A stretch of 64,000 nt of DNA from Kitasatospora gansuensis (lineage in GTDB: Bacteria > Actinomycetota > Actinomycetes > Streptomycetales > Streptomycetaceae). Both the position numbers and the translations under genes were made by a program. The stretch covers positions 8,148,084-8,212,083 of the forward strand of contig NZ_JACHJR010000001.1 in NCBI RefSeq assembly GCF_014203705.1, in the 5' to 3' direction. The notes beneath the pieces were generated by a model. That model did no database searches. It was given only the letters and a program-made list of their open reading frames with translations, and was not told the DNA's origin. Positions 42,001 through 50,228 of the stretch are shown piece by piece; positions within the stretch are counted from its first letter, which is position 1; the number at the start of each line of letters is the position of its first letter.

Positions 42001-43183
42001 CGAGGCCCTGACCGCCGTCGTGCCGGCGCCGGCTCCGGTCGCCGGGACGGTCGCGCCGACGGGCTACTCGAAGGCGTCCCCGTTCGCGACGCTGCTGATC
42101 GGCAACCGGCTGCTCAGCCTCCCCGGTTCGCAGAAGGAGGTGCGGCAGTTCGCGTTCGACACGCGGGGCGGCGAACTCGCCTACGAGGCGGGCGACGCGC
42201 TCGGCGTGTGGCCGGCCAACGGCGGCGAACTGGTCGCCGAATGGCTGGCCCTGACCGGACTCGACCCCGAGGAGAGCGTCACCCTGCCCGACCTCGGCGC
42301 CGTCGCGCTCGGCGAGGCGCTGCGGACCCGACTCGACATCGCCCGGATCACTCCGGACCTGCTCAGGTTCGTCGCCGAACGTACGGGCGACCGCGACCTC
42401 AAGAGGCTGCTACGGCCGGACAACAAGGGCGAGTTGGCGAAGTGGAGCTGGGGCCGACAGGCCGCCGACGTGATCGGCGCCGCCCCCGTCCGGGCATCGG
42501 CGGCCGAGTGGGCCGGGGTGCTGAAGCGGCTGCAGCCGCGGCTGTACTCGATATCGTCCAGCCCGCTGGCGCACCCCGGTGAGATCCGTCTGACCGCCTC
42601 GGTAGTCCGCTACACCAACGACCTCGGCCGGGAGCGGAAGGGCGTCTGCTCCACGTACCTGGCGGACTGCGCGGACGACGGCCCGGTGCAGGTGTTCGTC
42701 CAGCGCTCGCCGCACTTCCGTCCGCCCGTCGACCCCACCACCCCGATGATCATGGTCGGCCCCGGCACCGGCGTCGCACCGTTCGTCGGCTTCCTGGAGG
42801 ACCGTCAGGCCCGCGGCCACACCGGCCCCAACTGGCTGTTCTTCGGCGAGCAGCGCGAGGCCACCGACTTCTACTACCGCCAGGAACTGGAAGCCTTCCG
42901 CGCCTCCGGCCACCTGGCCCGCCTCGACGTCGCGTTCTCCCGCGACCAGCGCAACAAGATCTACGTCCAGGACCGGATGCGCGAGCACGGCCCCCGCCTG
43001 TGGCGATGGCTCCAGGACGGCGCCCACTTCTACGTCTGCGGCGACGCCGGCCGGATGGCCAGGGACGTGGACCAGGCCCTGCGCGAGATCGTCGCCACCC
43101 ACGGCGGCCTGGACGAGGCGTCAGCCGCGGCGTACGTACGGCAGCTGACGAGCGATCAGCGGTACGTTCGGGACGTGTACTGA
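39077..43183 (+). CDS. Nitrate reductase-sulfite reductase flavoprotein fusion
   Basis: 1368 residues from a GTG behind GGGAGGGAG. The N-terminus binds a 4Fe-4S cluster (Cys15, 18, 22, 56). Residues ~60-700 are the bis-MGD molybdopterin domains, including the dinucleotide-binding domain with N-T-G-R-L-Q-H-Q-W-H. After a linker, residues ~835-970 are a flavodoxin (W-A-S-Q-T-G-N-A-E-E), then a CysJ-like FAD domain (R-L-Y-S-I-S-S-S) and NAD(P)H domain (V-G-P-G-T-G-V-A-P-F), ending in Y-V-R-D-V-Y. It should reduce nitrate with NAD(P)H in one chain, for assimilation in the cytosol. No nitrite reductase or transporter is nearby. Confidence 0.92.
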   Translation: MTMPGSDADSVRTVCSYCGVGCGIVLDIGRDAGTGRRTVRKTSGDKEHPANFGRLCTKGSTSADMMAAPGRATKALIRTERGAEPAEVDVDAAVTAVAGRLRAILDEHGPDALSFYVSGQMSLEAQYLANKLAKGFVRTNQIESNSRLCMASAGTGYKLSLGADGPPGSYQDFDRADAFFVIGANMADCHPILFLRMMDRVRSAGAKLIVVDPRRNATAAKADLFLQIRPGTDLALLNGLLHLLVMNGHTDEAFIAEFTEGWEAMPAFLADYPPERVAEITGIPEADIRLAARWIGEAGEWTSCWTMGLNQSTHGTWNTNALVNLHLATGAICRPGSGPFSLTGQPNAMGGREMGYMGPGLPGQRSVLVDAERAFVEELWGVEAGTLRTEVGRGTVEMFEQLAAGAIKACWIICTNPVASVANRRTVIAGLEAAELVITQDVFTETETNAYADVVLPATLWAESDGVMINSERNLTLVQGVVDPPGQALPDWQLIARVACEMGFADAFGYASAEEVFEELKRAWNPKTGWDLRGVDYRRLREGSVQWPAPSPEGGDRNPIRYLNDGVSQSLLERTDGTRPRLAFPTATGRAQFFGRPHLPAAELPDDDYPFVLNTGRLQHQWHTLTKTGKVAKLNKLNPGPFVELHPDDAAAIGAGDGDRIEVASRRGRAVLPAVVTDRVRPGSCFAPFHWNDLFGEYLSINAVTSDAVDPVSYQPEFKACAVALRVVAGAVPVPAQAAAAPQLDGLAGMLGITELAPPVFSEPERRYLAGYLSGVALAAPGGVPVLPVGAPFSREAALWVDGLLAGAFSRGAAPGTPALPGQAAGGAQGSVPARELIVLWASQTGNAEEFAATVGARLAETGRAPSVRSMADCQAGSLPADADVLVISSTFGDGDAPDNGAGFWQGLTATDAARMEGVRYSVLAFGDSGYEDFCGHGRRLDERFAELGATRLLPRTDCDADYDDTAGRWLEQVAEALTAVVPAPAPVAGTVAPTGYSKASPFATLLIGNRLLSLPGSQKEVRQFAFDTRGGELAYEAGDALGVWPANGGELVAEWLALTGLDPEESVTLPDLGAVALGEALRTRLDIARITPDLLRFVAERTGDRDLKRLLRPDNKGELAKWSWGRQAADVIGAAPVRASAAEWAGVLKRLQPRLYSISSSPLAHPGEIRLTASVVRYTNDLGRERKGVCSTYLADCADDGPVQVFVQRSPHFRPPVDPTTPMIMVGPGTGVAPFVGFLEDRQARGHTGPNWLFFGEQREATDFYYRQELEAFRASGHLARLDVAFSRDQRNKIYVQDRMREHGPRLWRWLQDGAHFYVCGDAGRMARDVDQALREIVATHGGLDEASAAAYVRQLTSDQRYVRDVY

Positions 43184-43218
43184 GCCGTCGCGGCTGCCGT
43201 GCTGTCGGCCCGGGGTGG

Positions 43219-43371
43219 TTACGCGGTGACGACGGCCAGGGCCTGGCGGGCGCGGTGGGTGGCGCGTTCGGCGCGGGCCTTGAGTCGGAGTGCGCGAGCG
43301 ATGCGGTGGCTCTCGGCGTCCCGCAGGCGGGTGTCGATGGTCGCGCGGGCGGCTTCGAGGTGGTAGCTCAT
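43219..43371 (-). CDS. Small Arg/Ala-rich helical protein, 50 residues
   Basis: ATG at 43371 after GGGGGAACC. The peptide reads M-S-Y-H-L-E-A-A-R-A-T-I-D-T-R-L and continues as one long basic helix to A-V-V-T-A. The regular heptad-like spacing and codon bias look genuine. A 17-bp palindrome lies at 43404-43420 and a TAGAAT -10 at 43450-43455 on this strand, so it seems to have its own regulated promoter. The function is unknown. Confidence 0.6.
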   Translation of the reverse strand: MSYHLEAARATIDTRLRDAESHRIARALRLKARAERATHRARQALAVVTA

Positions 43372-43403
43372 GGTGGTTCCCCCTTGTTGACGGGTGGTCC
43401 GGT

Positions 43404-43420
43404 GGCGTCACGGTGACACC
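43404..43420. promoter_or_regulatory. 17-bp palindrome upstream of the small helical gene
   Basis: GGCGTCACGGTGACACC: arms GGCGTCAC and GTGACACC around a central G, 7 of 8 pairs matched. It lies between the -10 (43450-43455, minus strand) and the start codon at 43371, the position of a repressor operator. Confidence 0.5.
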
Positions 43421-43660
43421 AGGGCTTCGGATCACCCTCTGCGCTTCAGATTCTACACCCAAACCTGAGTCAGAACCTTGCATTTTCCGGTCTGTTCAGA
43501 CATTGGCCTACTGATCGAAGGGAAAGTGCCGGTCAGGCCCCGGTTGCTGCGAGGTGTTCGGTTGAACGTCGCGGGCGCGGGCGGGGGTCGCGCGGTGGTG
43601 GTCCGGTCGCGGCTTCTAGGCTGTGCGGGTTTGCTGTGGCCGGACTGGTGAGGGGGAGCT

Positions 43661-44419
43661 GTGGGGTTCGCTGTGGTCTCGGGGGGCGGTTCGGGGATCG
43701 GCAGGGCGATCGCCGGGGAACTGGCGGTGGCCGGGCACCGGGTGGCGGTGCTGGGCCGCCGAGTGGAGGCGCTGGAACGGGTGCGGGAGGAGATCGAGGC
43801 GGAGGTGCCCGGCGCACGGGTCGATCCCGTCCCGGTCGACCTGACGGACCCCGAGCAGGTCGGCGCCGCCGCTGAACTGATGGCTCCTCAAGGGCCGGTC
43901 GACATCCTGGTCAACAACGCGGGCGCGGTCATCACACCGCCGTCCGACGGCTCGCTGGCGGCACTCGCCGAATCCTGGCGCCGCGACGTGGACACCAACC
44001 TGCTCAGCGCGGTGCTGCTCACCACCGCGCTGAGCGGCCGGCTGCGCCGCCCGGGCGGCCGACTGGTCGTGATCAGTTCGGCGGCGGCCCAGCGTGGTGG
44101 TGCGGGGTCGCATTCGGCGGGCTCCTATGCCGCGGCGAAGGCGGGTCTGCACGGCTGGGCGTTCGGCCTGGCCCGCCAGTTGGGCCCCGCCGGCATCACG
44201 GTGAACATCGTGGCCCCCGGCTACGTGGCCGACACGGAGATCTTCGGCGAGGGGTGGAGCGAGGAGTTCCACGCGGAGAAGATCGCCGACACCCTGGTCG
44301 GGCGGGCCGGGACCCCCGACGATGTGGCGGCAATGGTCGGCTTCCTCGCCTCTCCCCGCTCCGGCTACCTCACGGGCCAGGTGATCGGGCTCAACGGCGG
44401 TGCCGTGCTGGGGCGTTGA
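43661..44419 (+). CDS. Short-chain dehydrogenase/reductase
   Basis: 252 residues from a GTG behind GAGGGGGAG. Classical SDR: cofactor loop S-G-G-G-S-G-I-G-R-A, N-N-A-G, catalytic Ser in V-I-S-S and Y-A-A-A-K, then P-G-Y-V-A-D-T. The substrate is unknown. Confidence 0.92.
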   Translation: MGFAVVSGGGSGIGRAIAGELAVAGHRVAVLGRRVEALERVREEIEAEVPGARVDPVPVDLTDPEQVGAAAELMAPQGPVDILVNNAGAVITPPSDGSLAALAESWRRDVDTNLLSAVLLTTALSGRLRRPGGRLVVISSAAAQRGGAGSHSAGSYAAAKAGLHGWAFGLARQLGPAGITVNIVAPGYVADTEIFGEGWSEEFHAEKIADTLVGRAGTPDDVAAMVGFLASPRSGYLTGQVIGLNGGAVLGR

Positions 44420-44904
44420 CAGGGGCTCCGGCGGGCGGGCGGCGCAGGGGCGCCCCGGCGCCGTGCTCCAGGCCGTTGGCGGTCAGGCCGCGGAGGACTG
44501 CTGAGGAGAGGGTCTGAACGGGAGTCAGCGGCCGGACCATGGCGGTGAACTCGTTGATCCGGCTGTCCGTGTGCCTCACCGACCGAATACGGGTCGCAGC
44601 ACCAGGCTTCGACAGCTCCGCCGCAGTGAGTCGACCATTCCCAGCCGCAAGCCCACCGGCCGTAGCGGACCGCGAGGAGCACGGTGGCCTCGTCCACGAA
44701 ACGGGTGCGCTCCGTCCAGTCGGCGCCGAGCGGAGGCACCATCGGGACGACCAGTGCCGTCAGCCGGGCCTCCTCGCCCTCGTCCCAGTCGAAAGCGTTC
44801 CTGCCGGGGTCAGCGGCGGACCAAGGCAGCGACCAGGGTCGTTCGCGATGGATGGACGTGGTGTACCCCCGAAGTCGGATGTGGCAGAACAACTGACCGA
44901 TCAT
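44391..44904 (-). pseudogene. Hypothetical protein, probable frameshift near 44575
   Basis: From about 44904 the frame reads a convincing protein (I-G-Q-L-F-C-H-I-R-L-R-G-Y, F-D-W-D-E-G-E-E-A-R-L, W-S-T-H-C-G-G). After D-P-Y-S-V-G it turns into low-quality sequence. A second frame, 44579 down to 44391, continues plausibly with I-N-E-F-T-A-M-V-R-P-L-T-P. A one-base change near 44575 would join them. No family is recognised. The alternative is two overlapping small genes. Confidence 0.4.
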
Positions 44905-45218
44905 GCCCACCAGGTCGAGATCTGGCACCCCAATTTGTTGACCCTGCCACCCGGCTGCCCTCATCCGCCCGAGCACGTTCACGTGGACCTGGCTGGGCAC
45001 TTACCCCCGTGTACGCCAACAGGAGCTGCGGGTACTGCTCCACCACTGTCGTCGGCTGGCGTCGTTCTTGTTGCTGTCGGGCTGTTGTCTGTCGGTGGTG
45101 GTGACCGGGGTGCCGCTCGCTGGGTGGTGGTGGGCACGGGAGGAGTAGTGGGGGGTGGGGTGGTGGTGCGAGGGTTTTGGCGGACCCGATTCGCATATTC
45201 AGAGGGGAGTGGTGTGCC
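44905..45218. other. Intergenic, G-rich on the plus strand
   Basis: No convincing coding frame. The last 150 bp are strikingly G/T-rich on the plus strand with runs of TGGTGG. A GCATATTC segment (45193-45200) could be a -10 for the epoxide hydrolase gene. Confidence 0.35.
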
Positions 45219-46220
45219 GTGAGTGACGTGCAGGTGGTGCCGGGCGGTGGTGTGGTGGGCGGGGTTGGTCACCGGTTTGTGGAGGCCAATGGGATCCGGT
45301 TGCATATTGCGGAGCAGGGTGAGGGGCCGTTGGTGGTGTTGCTGCACGGTTTCCCGGAGACGTGGTATTCGTGGCGGCATCAGTTCGGGGTTTTGGCGGC
45401 GGCGGGGTATCGGGTGGTGGCTCCTGATCTGCGGGGTTTTGGGCGCAGTGATCGGCCGGCGGCGGTGGAGCGGTATTCGCAGTTGCATCTGGTAGGTGAT
45501 GTGACGGGGTTGTTGGATGCGCTCGGTGAGGAGCGGGCGGTTTTGGTGGGTCATGACTGGGGGTCGCCGTTGGCGTGGAATACGGCGTTGTTGCGGCCTG
45601 AGCGGGTGCGGGGTGTGGTGGCGTTGGGTCTGCCGTATCTGCCGCGTGGTGGGGTGAGTGCGCTGGCGGGGATGACGCAGGCGTTGGGTGCGGGTTTCTA
45701 CATGAATTATCTGCAGCGGCTGGGTGTGGCGGATGCGGAGTTGGCGGGGGATGTGCGGGGGTCTTTGTCGCGTATTTTCCGGTGGGGGTTCGGGGATTCG
45801 CCGCAGGCGTCGGCGGCGGTTTTGCCGGTGGTGCCGGAGGGTGGCACGCTGCTGGATCTGCTGCCGGAGGCGGGTGAGCTGCCGGGCTGGCTGACGGAGG
45901 CGGACCTCGATGTCTACGCGGAGGATTTCGCGCGGACGGGTTTCTCGGGTGGTCTGAACTGGTGGCGGACGATGGAGCTGAGCTGGGAGCTGACGGCGCC
46001 GTGGCAGGGTGCGCCGATGTCGGCTCCGGCGTTGTACATGTACGGGGAGCGGGATGGCAGTGTGCAGCTTCCGGGGCTGGACCAGTTGATCGCGAATCTG
46101 CGTCATCTGGTGCCGAATCTGACGCGTACGGTGGCGTTGCCGGGGGTGGGGCACTGGACGCAGCAGGAGCGTCCGGAGGAGGTCAACGCGGAGCTGCTGA
46201 AGTTCCTGGCCGGCCTGTAG
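45219..46220 (+). CDS. Alpha/beta hydrolase, epoxide hydrolase-like
   Basis: 333 residues from the GTG at 45219, after AGGGGAG. H-G-F-P-E-T-W-Y-S-W (oxyanion loop), G-R-S-D-R-P, the nucleophile Asp in G-H-D-W-G-S and the catalytic His in G-V-G-H-W-T-Q-Q-E identify the soluble epoxide-hydrolase group; Asp as nucleophile argues against a simple esterase. Codons end mostly in G or T (TTG, GGT, GCG, GTG), unlike the C-ending style nearby, hinting at recent acquisition. A strong terminator follows. Confidence 0.88.
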   Translation: MSDVQVVPGGGVVGGVGHRFVEANGIRLHIAEQGEGPLVVLLHGFPETWYSWRHQFGVLAAAGYRVVAPDLRGFGRSDRPAAVERYSQLHLVGDVTGLLDALGEERAVLVGHDWGSPLAWNTALLRPERVRGVVALGLPYLPRGGVSALAGMTQALGAGFYMNYLQRLGVADAELAGDVRGSLSRIFRWGFGDSPQASAAVLPVVPEGGTLLDLLPEAGELPGWLTEADLDVYAEDFARTGFSGGLNWWRTMELSWELTAPWQGAPMSAPALYMYGERDGSVQLPGLDQLIANLRHLVPNLTRTVALPGVGHWTQQERPEEVNAELLKFLAGL

Positions 46221-46288
46221 AACTCGCCGGGCTGGGGTGATTTCGTCGATCGCCGCGCCGTGGCACCGTGCGTATCGGTGATGTCCGC

Positions 46289-46339
46289 AATGCACTGAAA
46301 GCGCCGCCGAGAAGACCCCGGCGGCGTTTTTGGTGCATT
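46289..46339. terminator. Strong, probably bidirectional terminator
   Basis: CGCCGCCG (46302-46309) pairs with CGGCGGCG (46319-46326), followed by TTTTT; the outer flanks ATGCAC and GTGCAT also pair. It lies 70 bp after the epoxide hydrolase stop. Confidence 0.85.
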
Positions 46340-46563
46340 TGTGGTGTCCGGTTTCGGATTTCCCGTGGAAAAGGGGGCTGTGGGGTGGTTTTGCGGGAGG
46401 TCGGCAACTTGGGAGAAGTGGGGGTGTGGGGGGTGCTGGGAGTGTTGTTGGCGGCCGACGGTGGGTCGCTGCCCGGTCGGGCGGTGCGGGATCCCGTGCG
46501 GAGTCCGCCGTGTGTGGCGGAGGTTTCACTTCTCTGTCCCTGTCATCGTATTGAGGAGAACTG

Positions 46564-47748
46564 ATGGCGATCAATGAGGCGGCATCGCAGGCTGAGCTTG
46601 TCGGCCGGGCGTCGGATCTGGTGGAGGTGATCCGCAAGCATGTTCCGTGGCAGGAGGAGAACCGGGTTCTCCATGAGGAGGTGCTGCGGGCGGTCACCGA
46701 TGCCGGGATCATGAAGATGCGGGTGCCGGTGCGTTACGGCGGCGCGGAGTCGGATGTGCGGACGGTGTCGGCGGTGATCGCGGAGCTGGCGCGCGGGGAC
46801 GGCGCGGTCGGGTGGACGATCAGCACGTACACGATGGGGTCGTGGCTGGCGGGGCTGTTTCCCGATGAGGTGCAGGACGAGATCTTCGCGGATCCGAGTG
46901 TGCGGATCTGCGGCGGGGTGAACCCGTCGGGTGTCGCCACGCCGGTGGACGGCGGGGTGGTCCTCAACGGGCGGTGGCATTTCGTCTCGGGTGCGCCGCA
47001 CAGTCAGTGGGACATGCACTCGGTGCTGCTGGCCGATGGTGCGGGCGGGTTCGAGCCGGCGACGATCGCGGTGCCGATGTCGGATCTGACGATCGTGGAC
47101 GACTGGCACACCGCGGGTCTGCGGGCAACGGGAAGTGTGACGACGATCGCGCAGGACCTGTTCGTGCCGCAGGCGCGGGTGCTGCCGATGATCCCGGTGA
47201 TGATGCACGGGCAGCACGCCTCGAAGCTGAACGCGGATTCCCTGACGTGGAAGCTCCCGTTCGTGCCGCACGCCACCGCGGTGACGAGTTCGTCGGCGGT
47301 GGGGATGGCGAAGGCGGCGCGGGAGGCGTTCTTCGAGAAGCTGCCGAGCCGGAAGATCGCCTACACGCACTACGAGCGGCAGGCGGAGGCGCCGCTGACG
47401 CACCTTCAGGTCGCGCAGGCGGCGATGAAGATCGACGAGGCGGAGTTCCACGTGCGCCGCGCGGCGGAGCGCCTGGACGCCAAGGTGCGTGCCGGTGAGC
47501 TGTGGTCGCTGGAGGAGCGGGCGCTGTCGAAGATGGACGCGGCCACGGCCTGCCTGCGGGCCAAGGAGGCGGTGGATGTCCTGAACACCGCCAGCGGCGG
47601 CTCCTCCATCTACTCCGACCAGCCGATGCAGCGCATCGAACGCGACATCCAGGCCCTCAACCTCAACGGCGTCCTGCACCCCAACACCGTCGCCGAGACG
47701 TACGGCCGCATCCTGTGCGGCCTGGAACCCAACACCGACCTCCTGTAG
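46564..47748 (+). CDS. Acyl-CoA-dehydrogenase-fold flavoprotein (class D monooxygenase-like)
   Basis: 394 residues, ATG after GAGGAG. The N-terminal helical domain (I-M-K-M-R-V-P-V-R-Y-G-G-A-E), the middle strand domain (G-G-V-N-P-S-G, G-R-W-H-F-V-S-G-A-P-H-S-Q-W) and the C-terminal helices with A-S-G-G-S-S-I-Y fit the flavin-dependent hydroxylase branch (HsaA/HpaB-like) rather than true acyl-CoA dehydrogenases. Reduced flavin would have to come from a reductase elsewhere. It shares the G-ending codon style of the upstream hydrolase, then switches to C-ending codons in the last 170 bp. Confidence 0.82.
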   Translation: MAINEAASQAELVGRASDLVEVIRKHVPWQEENRVLHEEVLRAVTDAGIMKMRVPVRYGGAESDVRTVSAVIAELARGDGAVGWTISTYTMGSWLAGLFPDEVQDEIFADPSVRICGGVNPSGVATPVDGGVVLNGRWHFVSGAPHSQWDMHSVLLADGAGGFEPATIAVPMSDLTIVDDWHTAGLRATGSVTTIAQDLFVPQARVLPMIPVMMHGQHASKLNADSLTWKLPFVPHATAVTSSSAVGMAKAAREAFFEKLPSRKIAYTHYERQAEAPLTHLQVAQAAMKIDEAEFHVRRAAERLDAKVRAGELWSLEERALSKMDAATACLRAKEAVDVLNTASGGSSIYSDQPMQRIERDIQALNLNGVLHPNTVAETYGRILCGLEPNTDLL

Positions 47749-47797
47749 AGCCCGGCACGGGCGGCCGTCCGGCCGTGAGGTGGTGGGGTGCTGTCCG

Positions 47798-47935
47798 GTG
47801 AGGAAGGATGCCCAGGAGGCGGTGGACTGGTTGGTGGACCGTTTTTCCCGGTTGGTGCCCGGGCTGCCGGTGACTGCCGGTATTGAGGAGGGTGGCGGCC
47901 AGTTTCTCCTGGTCCTGTCCGCCGGCCGCCGCTGA
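47798..47935 (+). CDS. Small hypothetical protein, 45 residues
   Basis: GTG start; reads V-R-K-D-A-Q-E-A-V-D-W-L-V-D-R-F-S-R-L-V-P, then two short strands and R-R at the end. An amphipathic helix is obvious. No ribosome site of note. Same direction as the flavoprotein, 49 bp downstream. Confidence 0.35.
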   Translation: MRKDAQEAVDWLVDRFSRLVPGLPVTAGIEEGGGQFLLVLSAGRR

Positions 47936-47953
47936 CCGGGGATCACCACCGGG

Positions 47954-48520
47954 CTACAGCACGTGGAGCACCGCTGCCAGCTGCTTGGCCTGCTCGGCTG
48001 GCTGCGGCATGCGCAGGGGTGTGGCGGAGGTCTTGAGGCTCTGTTTGGCGTGGCTGATGCGCTGGGGCGTGGTTGCCTTGGGGGCGAGGAAGGCGGCGGC
48101 GATTTGGGAGGTGCTCAGGCCGCCGACTGCGCGCAGGGTCAGGGCGGTGCGGCTGGGTTCGGACAGTGCCGGGTGGCGGCACGGGAACAGCAGCGCCAGG
48201 GAGTCGTCGCGGTCCTGGTGCGGGTCGGCGTCGGCGGCGTGGCTCAGCTGTTCGGCCTGCGGGGTGGCCAGGGCGGTCCTCTCCTCGCGTCGGCGGCGTG
48301 CCTGCTCGCTGCGGACCTGGTCCACCAGCCGGTGGGAGGCGATGGTGACCAGCCATCCGCGGGGGTTGTCCGGCGTCCCTTGGGTGGGCCGCTGGAGGGC
48401 GGTGGCCGGCAGTGCTTCCTGGATGGCGTCCTGGCAGGTGTCGAAGACGCCGTAGCGGCGGATGAGGGCGCCGAGGACCTGTGGCGCCAGTTCGCGCAGC
48501 GGGTCCTCGGCGCCGGGGGG
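47954..48520 (-). pseudogene. ECF sigma factor (ECF42-like), frameshifted and C-terminally truncated
   Basis: The frame reads L-R-E-L-A-P-Q-V-L-G-A-L-I-R-R-Y-G (region 2), D-N-P-R-G-W-L-V-T-I-A-S-H-R-L-V-D (region 2.4) and T-L-R-A-V-G-G-L-S-T-S-Q-I-A-A-A-F (region 4). It joins the upstream YCII frame only across a one-base shift at the six-G run 48515-48520 (plus strand). It stops at A-V-L-H-V-L, exactly where ECF42 proteins begin their TPR extension, so about half the normal protein is missing. ECF42 factors are genetically linked to DGPF/YCII proteins, which fits the neighbour. Confidence 0.7.
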
Positions 48521-48888
48521 TCCGGTCGCAGGTCCGTCGCGGTGTCGTGCGGCACGGGCCGCAGGTCGACCGGGTCGGTGTCGGCGAAGGGCATGTCGGC
48601 GGCGGTCTCCTGTGCGGGCTCCGGGCAGTGGCAGTCCAGCAGGTGGAAGCTGGCGATGTACTCCTTGGTCTCCAGGTGCGGCCCGTCGGTGACCGCCGGG
48701 GCGTCGTCCTTGCGGCGCACCAGCTGCGCGTTGGCCGCGTCCGCCAGGCCGTAGGCGTCCAGCAGTTCACCGCTGTCGCGGTACTTCTTGTTGAACGCGT
48801 CCTGCCGGGCGATCGCCTCGGGCCAGGCGTCGGCGGGGAAGGGGTCCCGCTTGGCCTGGTTGCCGTGGATCATCGCGACGTACTTCAT
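48521..48888 (-). pseudogene. YCII/DGPF-domain protein fused or run into the sigma gene
   Basis: From the ATG at 48888: M-K-Y-V-A-M-I-H-G-N-Q-A, S-G-E-L-L-D-A-Y-G-L-A, V-T-D-G-P-H-L-E-T-K-E-Y-I, V-D-L-R-P-V. This is a whole YCII domain (DGPH in place of DGPF). No stop separates it from the sigma factor, and the frames differ by one base at 48515-48520. An ATG at 48594, with CAGGAG upstream, may once have started the sigma gene. Either a decayed fusion or a pair whose stop was lost. Confidence 0.6.
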
Positions 48889-49639
48889 CAGGTGTCCGCA
48901 TTTTTTGTGTCCCGCGCGCCCGTTCGGCGCGCTCGCACCCTTTGGTCGGAGCCGGGCGCGGGTTCTCGACATCGGGCGCGAAAGGGATTCCTTCGGCTTT
49001 TCCTGCGAGCCGTGGTGGGCGGGGGCGGGGCCGCCCGGACGGCACGGATGATCAACTTGCCCGGTGCGCTGCGCCCGGGGGCGGCCACCCGCGGTGGTGC
49101 GCGTTCGCGCGGACCCGGCTGTGCGGATCGACGATCCGTACGCCGGCACCGTGGCAGGCCCGAGGGCGCCGCTCAGGCTGGTTTGGTGGGGGCTCGTTCG
49201 GGGCGTGGTCGTCGGTGCTCTCGCTCATTACGTTTGCGTCTCCGTCGGTGCAGGGGCTGTGTGGTGCGGTCGGACGTTCGGGGGGTGTGCCGCCCCCGCC
49301 GCTGGGCGGGGATGTAAGCGGTCAATTTGCGACATATGTGGTTCTGATGGGGTGTCAGTGTTGCGAGGGGGTCAAGCTTCGACCACGGGCGCCTCGTCGG
49401 TTGGGCGGGTGGCCGGCGGCGGATGGCCGAGCATGGAGATGCTGCTGCCGGACATGGCGAGGGGCGGGGCGCCGGCCCTGCCGGGGGATGTGTCCCGCGC
49501 AGCACCGTCCCGGTCGGTGGCACCGCGTCCGGCAGTCTCGGGGGTGCCGCCGAATCGCACCGCCGCCGGCCGGGACGGCAGCAGGGCGGCGCTGCCGTGG
49601 CAGTGCCGCCTTCCTGCTTTTTCTCGGGGTGCTGTCGCG
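48889..49639. other. Apparently non-coding stretch
   Basis: Several frames are open on both strands only because of GC richness; none reads as a plausible protein. A less GC-rich patch lies at about 49318-49350. Probably remains of decayed genes beside the sigma and GrpB pseudogenes. Confidence 0.4.
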
Positions 49640-50228
49640 GTGTGGCCGTGCGGGGTCCGGCCCGTGGCGGCCGCCCGGGGTTCGGCCGCTGCCACGGTCG
49701 GGTCGGCCACCGGGTCGTTGATCTCGGCGGAGGTGCCGGGGCTGGTGACGGCCGGTGGGAGGAGCCGCTTGGAGTGGGCGTGGGCGGGGATCGTCTGGGG
49801 GTGGGCGTGGAACCGGTTCCGGAACAGCGGCGCGAGACGTTCGTTCGGTGAACCGGGGAGCCGGGCGTGCGGGTTGACGTCCGGGGCCGGCCGGCTGCTG
49901 CGTTGCCGGAACCGCTTCGGCCGGCGGGCAAGGTCGTCGTCCTGTCCGGCGGGCACGTGGTCCTGGTGGTGGGGCAGGGGAGTGAATCCCCGCTCTGGGA
50001 GCGGGAGTTCGAAGATCCGGTCGGCTTCGGTCAGGTCTGCCACGCTCACCTGGATGTGTCGAGGACCGCCGTGGCGGCCGTTCCCGGGACGGCGGTGCTG
50101 CCGATGTGCTCGACGTGCACCGCGGAGGGTTCGAGCGCGGCTCGCAGTTGCTCGCAGAGGCCCGTCCCTGCCGTCTCCCACAGCGGATCCGGGTCGGTGA
50201 GGGTGAGGGGTTTCGTGGTCTCGGCCAT
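49640..50228 (-). pseudogene. GrpB family (UPF0157) pseudogene
   Basis: Starts at the ATG at 50228 and reads V-E-H-I-G-S-T-A-V-P-G-T-A-A-T-A-V-L-D, the GrpB nucleotidyltransferase-like core, then hits a stop at 50046. The homology resumes two bases off as I-Q-V-S-V-A-D-L-T-E-A-D-R and later G-S-P-N-E-R-L, F-R-N-R-F-H-A-H-P. Removing one copy of a duplicated dinucleotide at 50055-50059 would restore the frame. The C-terminal part is degenerate; its end is uncertain. Confidence 0.65.

Noticed and set aside
49064..50200. 378-codon plus-strand frame
   Set aside because: Antisense to the GrpB remnant and made of GC-driven Arg/Gly/Trp sequence.
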